NCBI GenBank assembly: GCA_050246635.1
Contig: JBFWVR010000007.1
Coordinates: 1-64,000, forward strand
DNA from: JBFWVR01 sp050246635
Lineage (GTDB): Bacteria > Acidobacteriota > Vicinamibacteria > Vicinamibacterales > UBA2999
Reading direction: 5' to 3'
DNA length: 64,000 bases
Shown here: positions 58,489-64,000 of the stretch, piece after piece
How the letters are laid out: the number at the start of each line of letters is the position of its first letter
Position numbering within the stretch: position 1 is the first letter of the stretch
Program-made: the position numbers and the translations under genes
The notes under the pieces: generated by a model
The model's input: the letters and a program-made list of their open reading frames with translations, nothing else
The model's database searches: none
Told to the model about the DNA's origin: nothing

Positions 58489-58946
58489 TATCCGCGGATG
58501 AACGCGGAGGAACGCGGATGGCTCCCCGACAGGTCGTGCGACCAGGTGCTCACCGGCGTCGGGCCGAAGCACGCGTGCCGCCGCCTGGGGCTCAGGAGCT
58601 GCGGCGGGTGTTCACGGGGATTCATCCACAGATGAACACCGATGAACACCGATAGGCCGCACCCACCGGCCCGGCGCGCGCCGCAGGCGCGCAGGGGATC
58701 GGGGGAGACGGGCGACGGGAGAGCCTGGCCGGGACACATGTCGGCTCTCCCGTCGCCCGTCTCCCCCGATCCCACGGCACCCTCCGGGTGCCGTCCGCCG
58801 GGCCCATGCAGGTGACCTCCGCCTCGGCGCATCCGCGTTTATCCGCGTTCATCCGCGGATAACTCCTCCGTCGCTCTTCAATCGTGCCCGGCCGCTGGTG
58901 TGCGCCCGGTCCGAATCCGTGAAATCCGCGTAATCCGTGGATGCCT
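58489..58946. repeat. Composite inverted-repeat element, copy 3
   Basis: TIRs at 58489-58519 and 58831-58861 (33 bp including TTATCC/GGATAA extension), CACAGATGAA 10-nt array near 58625, GGCGCGC core, a perfect inner GGGAGACGGGCGACGGGAGAG inverted repeat, GGCACCCTCCGGGTGCC, and a trailing ATCCGTGAA/ATCCGTGGA array (58912-58946). The gap 58466-59034 contains no gene. Confidence 0.9.
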
Positions 58947-59034
58947 GAAATCCCGCAATCCCCCAGAGACACGTCGGGCCCTGATCCGTCGCCGGACCAG
59001 GGCCCGCAGTGCGTTGGTCAGCCGGCGAGCGGCC

Positions 59035-59772
59035 TCAACGCGGGTTCGCGTACTTCACGAGCGCATCACGCCACTCCGCAACCGGCGCCGGCGCGCCGCC
59101 GAGGCGGTCGAACACGATCTGGCCCGTGCGATAGGGCTGGCCATAGAAACGCTCGTTGGCGTCGCGATCCTGATTGATCGTCGATCCGTTGAGCGTCACG
59201 CCCGCGAACAGCCCACGCGACCGCGAGTAACTCAGGATCTGCGCGCGCATCTGGATGTCGGTGGCCGCCGCGGCATCGCGGCCCACAGGCCCGGCCGCGA
59301 CCGACGCATCCGCGCCGATCTTGAACTGGTTGCTCACGAGCTGCTCGAGGCCGCGCCGGTTCTGGATCACCAGCACGAGGTCCACTGCCTGGGCCCCGAT
59401 CTGGAGGCCGACGCTGCCGCCCGTGATCGTCAGGAAGGCCGGCGCCGACCACGTCCCGCTCTCACCACGCACGCTCAGGATGCCGTGCCCCCGCTGGCCC
59501 CCGACGATGAAGCCGGCCTTCACGAGGGAGGGGAACACCGCGATGCCCTCGGCCTTCTCCATAATCGAGGCCGGCACCGCCTTGTCTCCGGCGTCCATGA
59601 TCTCGCTGAGGACGGTCGTGGCATCGGTCACCCGCCGGGCCTCCTCGGACTGGGCCGAGAGGGCCAGGGGGGCCAACGCCAGGACGGCAAGCGCCAGGCC
59701 GGCAGGCAGCACCGCCCAGCGGGGCCGGTGGCATCGAATCGCGGCTGAGTTTCCGTTAGAGTGTCTCGTCAT
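59035..59772 (-). CDS. Exported SYLF-domain lipid-binding-like protein
   Basis: The 245-residue protein has a signal peptide (AVLPAGLALAVLALAPLALSAQ) and the SYLF pattern: VLSEIMDAGDKAVPASIMEKAEGIAVFPS, GFIVGGQRGHGILSVR, GGSVGLQIGAQAVDLVLVI and a C-terminal ARAQILSYSRSRGLFAGVTLNG. SYLF proteins bind lipids or act as envelope proteins in bacteria. The start ATG at 59772 overlaps the start of the divergent S9 gene (CATG); an internal GTG after the arginine-rich segment would shorten the signal. Confidence in the exact start is moderate. Confidence 0.88.
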   Translation of the reverse strand: MTRHSNGNSAAIRCHRPRWAVLPAGLALAVLALAPLALSAQSEEARRVTDATTVLSEIMDAGDKAVPASIMEKAEGIAVFPSLVKAGFIVGGQRGHGILSVRGESGTWSAPAFLTITGGSVGLQIGAQAVDLVLVIQNRRGLEQLVSNQFKIGADASVAAGPVGRDAAAATDIQMRAQILSYSRSRGLFAGVTLNGSTINQDRDANERFYGQPYRTGQIVFDRLGGAPAPVAEWRDALVKYANPR

Positions 59773-61831
59773 GCGGTCTCCACTGGCGTTGCTCATACTC
59801 CTGATTCTGACACCGCCGGCCACCGCCGCGGGCCAGAACCTGCACCCCTTCTCGCTGGATGACTACCTCGCGCTGAAGGCCGTCTCCGACATCGAGCTGT
59901 CACCGGACGGCCGCAACGCCGTGTGGGTCGTCCGTGAGGTCGACAAGGACAAGGACACGCGCCACTCCGCCCTCTGGGCGCGAGCGATGGACGGGGGCAC
60001 GCCGCGCCGGCTCACCCGGCCAGAGACGAACGCGCGATTCCCCCGCTACGCGCCCGACGGCCGCCACCTCGGCTTCATCGCCACCGGCCCGGACGAGACC
60101 GCCCAGGTCTTCGTCCTGCCGCTCGACGGCGGCGAGGCCATGGCCGTGACGCGCCTGCCCGGCGGGGTCGAGGCGTTCGCCTGGTCCCCTGACAGCACCC
60201 GCCTGGCGCTCATCGCCTCCGATCCTGACCCAACCAAGACCGACGACAAGGACGCCCCGCCGCCGCCCATTGTCGTCACGCGCCTGCAGCAGAAGCAGGA
60301 TGGCGCCGGCTACACGACCGGTGACCGGAGCCGGCTCTACGTACAGCCGGTGGCCGAGGCCATCCGCACGTCGGGGCGGCAGGTCCCCGCCGCCGTGGTG
60401 CTGACCGACGGCCCGTACGATGCCGCGCACCCGGCGTGGTCACCCGACGGCACGCTGATCGCGTTCGACTCCAACCGCTCGGCGCCGGATCCCGATCGCA
60501 CCAACAACAGCGACATCTGGATTGCGGACGTCGCCCAGCGCAGCATCCGCCAGCTGACGACGGCGACCTCCGCCGACTCGTCGCCGGCGTGGTCGCCCGA
60601 CGGCGGCACCATCGCCTTCGTGAGCATGCCCGAGAAGCCGGCGGTCTACGCCACGCCTCGCGTGCTCACCATTCCGGCCACGGGCGGTGCCACGACCGAC
60701 TGGACGGGCCGATTCGATCGTCACGTCAACGGGACGCCGCTCTGGGCCCCCGACGGGAACGCCATCTACGTCTCGCTCGTCGACTCCGGACGCCACCCGC
60801 TGGTACGCGTCACCCGCGACGGACGACGGACCACGATCGTCGACGGCGACCTGGACGACTTCGCCATGGCCGGCGGACGGATTGCCGTGGTGATGGGCAC
60901 GCCGACGCGGCCATCCGAGGCCTATGCAGTACAGCTGCCAAGCAGCGATGCTCCTGTGGCGCCGGCTCCACTGAGTGAGGCGAACGACGCGCTGTTCGGC
61001 ACGCTGCACGTCACCGCGGCCGAGGAAGTGCATTACCCAAGCGCGGACGGGACCGATATCGAGGGGTGGGTCATCAAGCCCCCGGGCTTCGACGCCACGC
61101 GCAAGTACCCGCTGGTGCTGCGCATCCACGGAGGCCCGGTCGGGCAGTACACGGACTCATGGGACGCGGAGCACCAGTTCCTCGCGGCCCAGGGGTTCGT
61201 CGTGCTCATCACGAACCCGCGTGGGAGCTCCGGTTACGGCGAGGACTTCTGCAAGGCCATCTACGCCGACTGGGGCCACAAGGACACGCAGGACGTCCTG
61301 GCCGGCGTCGACCACCTCGTCTCGCTGGGGTATATCGACGAGGCACGGCTCGGCGTGGGCGGGTGGAGCTACGGCGGCATCCTGACCAACTACGTGATCA
61401 CCCAGTCCGCGCGGTTCCGGGCGGCAATCTCCGGCGCCAGCGAGACCGACATGTTCAGCGCGTTCGGCACGGACGATCTCGTGCGCTGGTGGATCGACGA
61501 GCTCGGGACGCCGTGGGAGAACGAGGCGCTGTACCGGAAGCTCTCCCCCATCTACAAGGTGGAGGGCATCACGACGCCGACGCTGTTGATGGTCGGGCAG
61601 GAAGATCACCGCGTCCCGCTGCCGCAGTCGGAGCAGCTGTACCTCCAGCTCCGCGCGCTCGATCGTGCGCCCACCGGGCTCATCGTGTACCCCGGACAGA
61701 GCCACGGCTTCCGTCGTCCGTCGTACGAAGTGGACCGGTTGCGTCGCTACGCCTACTGGTACGCGAAGTACCTCACGGGCGAGGGGGTCGATCCGCTCTA
61801 TCGGGGATTTGAGGGCGGAAGTAAGAAGTAA
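59771..61831 (+). CDS. Exported S9-family serine peptidase (acylaminoacyl/prolyl-oligopeptidase-like)
   Basis: The 686-residue protein has a signal peptide (LLILLILTPPATAAG), a WD40-like beta-propeller (SPDGRNAVWVVREV, APDGRHLGFIATG, WSPDGGTIAFVS) and an alpha/beta-hydrolase with S533 (GWSYGG), D612 (GQEDHR) and H645 (GQSHGF). It should cleave short peptides in the periplasm. Its ATG overlaps the start of the divergent SYLF gene. Its last residues (GGSKK) and the stop lie in a GAAGTAA 7-nt array, so the 3' end of the coding sequence has been captured by, or has become, a repeat. Confidence 0.93.
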   Translation: MRSPLALLILLILTPPATAAGQNLHPFSLDDYLALKAVSDIELSPDGRNAVWVVREVDKDKDTRHSALWARAMDGGTPRRLTRPETNARFPRYAPDGRHLGFIATGPDETAQVFVLPLDGGEAMAVTRLPGGVEAFAWSPDSTRLALIASDPDPTKTDDKDAPPPPIVVTRLQQKQDGAGYTTGDRSRLYVQPVAEAIRTSGRQVPAAVVLTDGPYDAAHPAWSPDGTLIAFDSNRSAPDPDRTNNSDIWIADVAQRSIRQLTTATSADSSPAWSPDGGTIAFVSMPEKPAVYATPRVLTIPATGGATTDWTGRFDRHVNGTPLWAPDGNAIYVSLVDSGRHPLVRVTRDGRRTTIVDGDLDDFAMAGGRIAVVMGTPTRPSEAYAVQLPSSDAPVAPAPLSEANDALFGTLHVTAAEEVHYPSADGTDIEGWVIKPPGFDATRKYPLVLRIHGGPVGQYTDSWDAEHQFLAAQGFVVLITNPRGSSGYGEDFCKAIYADWGHKDTQDVLAGVDHLVSLGYIDEARLGVGGWSYGGILTNYVITQSARFRAAISGASETDMFSAFGTDDLVRWWIDELGTPWENEALYRKLSPIYKVEGITTPTLLMVGQEDHRVPLPQSEQLYLQLRALDRAPTGLIVYPGQSHGFRRPSYEVDRLRRYAYWYAKYLTGEGVDPLYRGFEGGSKK

Positions 61832-61930
61832 GAAGTAAGAAGGCAGAAGGCAGAAGGCGGAAAACTGACGAAGGGGTCTGACCCTTTTTCGTGACCTTTC
61901 TGAATTCTGCCTTCTTGCTTCTCACTTCCT
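61818..61930. repeat. Inverted 7-nt arrays around a REP-like palindrome
   Basis: GAAGTAA/GCAGAAG units (61818-61864) and the complementary TTCTGCC/TTCTTGCTTC units (61898-61930) flank a GGGGTCTGACCC palindrome with T-run (61870-61889). It lies between convergent genes and probably acts as a bidirectional terminator. Confidence 0.85.
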
Positions 61931-61935
61931 CATCG

Positions 61936-63192
61936 TCAGAGTACAGCCGGTCCGCCGCGGAAGTTACCGCCGAGGATCGCCGTGGAGTCGGCGCCGAGCC
62001 AGTTGTCGATGACGGTGGCGTAGACCTGGCGGAAGTCGGTCTCGAAGGTCACGTCCTGCCCGTTGTTCTCGAGGAACGGGTTCGACGTCGCCTGCGCCAG
62101 CTCGGGTGCGGTGCCGTGGAGGCCGCCGCGCACGCGGCCGCCGAGCAGCAGCATCACTCCCGCGGCGCCGTGATCGGTGCCGCCGCTGCCGTTCTCCGTG
62201 ATGCGCCGCCCGAACTCCGAATAGACCAGGACGAGCGTCGAGTCGAAGAGGCCCTGGTTCCGCAGGTCGTCGCAGAAGACGGAGAGGCCGTCGTTCAGGC
62301 CGCCCATCAGGTTGGCGTAGGTGCCCTGGTTCACGCCCTGCCCGGCGTGGGTGTCGAAGCCCCCGGTGACCACCCAGAAGATCCGTGTGCCAAGCCCCTT
62401 GTGCATCGCGCCGGCCACCGCCTGCAACGACTGCCCGAAAGTCCCCGCCGGATAGGCCACGCTCGGCTGATACGCGGCCACCGCCGTGACATCGTCCAGG
62501 GTCGCGAGCGCCGACTGGGCGGTCCCGTTGACGAAGGCGAGGTGCGGCCGATCGGACGGCATATGGCCGGTGATCCGCGCGGCAGCCTCACGCTCGTACT
62601 GCGCTTCGGTCCCTCCATTGGGGCTCGCGAACGTGTACGCCGATGGGCTGGCAATGGCCGGGACGCCGACGTGCGAGGCAATCAGCGGACCAGGTGTCTC
62701 TCGCGCGGTGTTCCACGCGATCAGCGGGTGCACGGGTGACGGCAGCCCGTCGAGGTACCGCCCCAGCCAGCCGGTTCCGCTCGCGTTCTGCGGGTTCGCG
62801 GTGCCCCAGATATCGGAGCCCTCGAAATGTGACCGGCTCGAGTTCGCGTACCCGGTGCGTTGCACGATCGCCACCCGGCCGCTGTCGAACAGGGCCTCGA
62901 GGCCGGTGAGCCGCGGGTGCAGGCCCATCTCCCGGCCGTTGGCGTCCCGGCCGATCTGCAACACCGTCCCGGCCGGCACGCCGATGTTCGGTCGACGCGA
63001 GTAGTAGGCCGGGTCGGTGTACGGAATGACCGTGCTCAGCGCATCGTTGCCGCCCGCCAGGTAGACCACGACCAGGTTGCGGGCGGTCGCGCCCTGCGCC
63101 AGCGCGAGATCGCAGAGGAACCGCGGCGCGGCCGCACCGACGGCCAGCGTCGTCAATCCGCGTCGCAGCAGGGTCCTTCTGGTGATGGGCAT
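61936..63192 (-). CDS. DUF1501-family exported protein
   Basis: The 418-residue protein begins with a twin-arginine-type signal (RRTLLRRGLTTLAVGAAAPRFL) and has the DUF1501 pattern: LVVVYLAGGNDALSTVIPY, GDxAIVQRTGYANSSRSHF-like segment, and the sulfatase-like motif VYSEFGRRITENGSGGTDHGAAG near the C-terminus. DUF1501 is an alkaline-phosphatase-superfamily-like fold of unknown substrate. It almost always travels with a DUF1800 gene, as it does here, and the pair is presumably co-exported. Confidence 0.92.
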   Translation of the reverse strand: MPITRRTLLRRGLTTLAVGAAAPRFLCDLALAQGATARNLVVVYLAGGNDALSTVIPYTDPAYYSRRPNIGVPAGTVLQIGRDANGREMGLHPRLTGLEALFDSGRVAIVQRTGYANSSRSHFEGSDIWGTANPQNASGTGWLGRYLDGLPSPVHPLIAWNTARETPGPLIASHVGVPAIASPSAYTFASPNGGTEAQYEREAAARITGHMPSDRPHLAFVNGTAQSALATLDDVTAVAAYQPSVAYPAGTFGQSLQAVAGAMHKGLGTRIFWVVTGGFDTHAGQGVNQGTYANLMGGLNDGLSVFCDDLRNQGLFDSTLVLVYSEFGRRITENGSGGTDHGAAGVMLLLGGRVRGGLHGTAPELAQATSNPFLENNGQDVTFETDFRQVYATVIDNWLGADSTAILGGNFRGGPAVL

Positions 63193-63196
63193 CGGT

Positions 63197-63230
63197 GAAT
63201 TCAGAATTCAGAAAACGGAATTCAGAAAGG
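63197..63230. repeat. GAATTCAGA repeat
   Basis: Three GAATTCAGA units occur in the 48-bp gap between the DUF1800 and DUF1501 genes. Same style as other arrays; a related TTCTGAATTC lies at 61899. Confidence 0.6.
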
Positions 63231-63240
63231 AATTGTGGAG

Positions 63241-63999
63241 TCAGTTGAACTGGTATTCGGACGAGACGAGGATCAGGTGCGCGGCGCCGGCGGCCTTGTT
63301 CGTGACCTGCGCCGCGGTGCCCTTCCAGCCACCCGCGTTCACGTAGTCGGTGAGCGCACGGTAGACGGCATCGTCCATTGGCGCGAACGAGTAGCGGTTG
63401 AGCAGGCCGCCCAGCAGCCGGTCCGGCGACTGCGCGTACGGCGTGACCGCCTCCCCGAGGGCGGCCTTCTGGTTGCGGGTCAACGTCGCGGCGAAGTTCA
63501 TGCGCGCGAGCATGGTGCCTGAAGAGAACCACGCGGGACCGGTCGCCCAACCACTCACGTTCGACGGCGCATAGAGCTGCTGACCCATGTTGACCAGCGG
63601 CGTCATCGCGGTGTCCACGGAGAAGCCATTCCACCCGGTTTCCCGGATGGCACGCACCACGAACTCGATGGGCCAGGAGTAGCGGGAGAACTCGTTCGCC
63701 GGATCGAGGAAGGCGCGCGAGGTGAACAGGCGCTCCAGCGCGCGGAAGATTGACGTGCCGGTGCCGAGGTACGTGGATACCACGGCGGCAAGCGTGTCTT
63801 CGTCGGGAGGGCGAGTCTCGCTGACGAAGTAGGCATACCAGCGCTCCGCCAGCCGCCGCGCGGTCGCTGGATGGCGCGCCAGCGCCTCGAGCAGGTCGTG
63901 CCCGTCCTCGACACCCGCGTCGCCGCCCCGTGCGGGTATCGTGGCGCCGCCGTTCGGGTAGATCGGGAACGAGAACGTCTTCGGGCCGCTGTCGTGTTG
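63241..63999 (-). CDS. DUF1800-family protein, 5' part outside window
   Basis: The frame is open from the end of the window (63999) to the stop at 63241, giving about 252 visible residues. The visible part shows the DUF1800 signature: YPNGGATIPARGGD, LLEALARHPATARRLAERW, and later LYAPSNVSGWATGPAWFSSGTMLARMNF. The N-terminal half, including any signal, is missing. It is upstream of the DUF1501 gene with a 48-bp gap, a standard pairing. Function unknown; possibly a partner in an exported complex. Confidence 0.9.
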   Translation of the reverse strand, partial: QHDSGPKTFSFPIYPNGGATIPARGGDAGVEDGHDLLEALARHPATARRLAERWYAYFVSETRPPDEDTLAAVVSTYLGTGTSIFRALERLFTSRAFLDPANEFSRYSWPIEFVVRAIRETGWNGFSVDTAMTPLVNMGQQLYAPSNVSGWATGPAWFSSGTMLARMNFAATLTRNQKAALGEAVTPYAQSPDRLLGGLLNRYSFAPMDDAVYRALTDYVNAGGWKGTAAQVTNKAAGAAHLILVSSEYQFN

Positions 64000-64000
64000 C

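Noticed and set aside
51870..58946. Composite elements as insertion sequences
   Set aside because: The elements are about 300-370 bp and encode no transposase; no target-site duplications are evident by eye. They are reported as repeats instead.

Overview
The window is a high-GC (roughly two-thirds G+C) bacterial chromosome segment. It carries marks typical of Acidobacteriota, most likely the Vicinamibacteria (former subdivision 6): a duplicated orphan permease of the ADOP type, a TIGR03436 'VWFA-related' secreted protein, a DUF1501/DUF1800 pair, a MoxR/DUF58/BatA/VWA operon and many exported peptidases. This assignment is inferred from gene content. No rRNA, tRNA, transposase or CRISPR array was found. 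The first gene and the last gene run off the window.

Layout. 1-0.9 kb: two small membrane proteins. 1.0-4.6 kb: a defence-like island with an XRE regulator on the plus strand, facing a minus-strand operon of AbiEi-like antitoxin, AbiEii nucleotidyltransferase toxin and a membrane-anchored HNH nuclease. 4.7-12.3 kb: a minus-strand peptide-uptake operon (two DUF885 metallopeptidase-like proteins, a solute-binding lipoprotein, DppB, DppC, DppD). 12.8-20.4 kb: a tightly overlapped plus-strand operon (Glu/Gln-rich membrane protein, MoxR ATPase, DUF58, BatA-like protein, double-VWA protein), then a TIGR03436 protein. 22.9-26 kb: amidohydrolase, M20 peptidase and a small membrane protein. 26-32 kb: cyclophilin, PadR regulator, MsrB, cupin, ADOP permease, WYL regulator and VOC protein. 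33-39.8 kb: amidase, SnoaL-like protein, DUF4097 protein, Fic protein, UMF1-type MFS transporter and a TPR protein. 39.8-47.5 kb: a complete TetR-controlled efflux operon (HlyD adaptor, two ABC ATPases, TolC-like channel, two ABC-2 permeases). 47.6-64 kb: SDR epimerase, NHL propeller protein, a run of exported peptidases (VanX-like, DPP-IV-like, PepF, M24, S9), a SYLF protein and the DUF1501/DUF1800 pair.

The most unusual property of the region is its repeat content. At least six families of short-period (7-10 nt) arrays occupy most intergenic gaps, often as inverted pairs around GC-rich hairpins. They tend to begin about 20 nt after a stop codon. Some stop codons lie inside the arrays (NHL, VanX, S9 genes). 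In two genes, the amidase and one ABC-2 permease, a 9-nt array has expanded in frame inside the protein. One composite element of about 300-370 bp with about 31-bp terminal inverted repeats occurs three times within 7 kb. Small GGGGACAGTCCCC / GGGGTCAGACCCC palindromes (REP-like) are also scattered about.

Functionally, the cell appears to degrade and import peptides (exported proteases, DUF885 proteins, Dpp importer, M20 and VanX-type enzymes), export toxic compounds, and defend itself with AbiE and possibly Fic-type modules. Starts were chosen from overlaps, ribosome-binding sites and domain boundaries. All functional names are from motif recognition by eye, without database searches.
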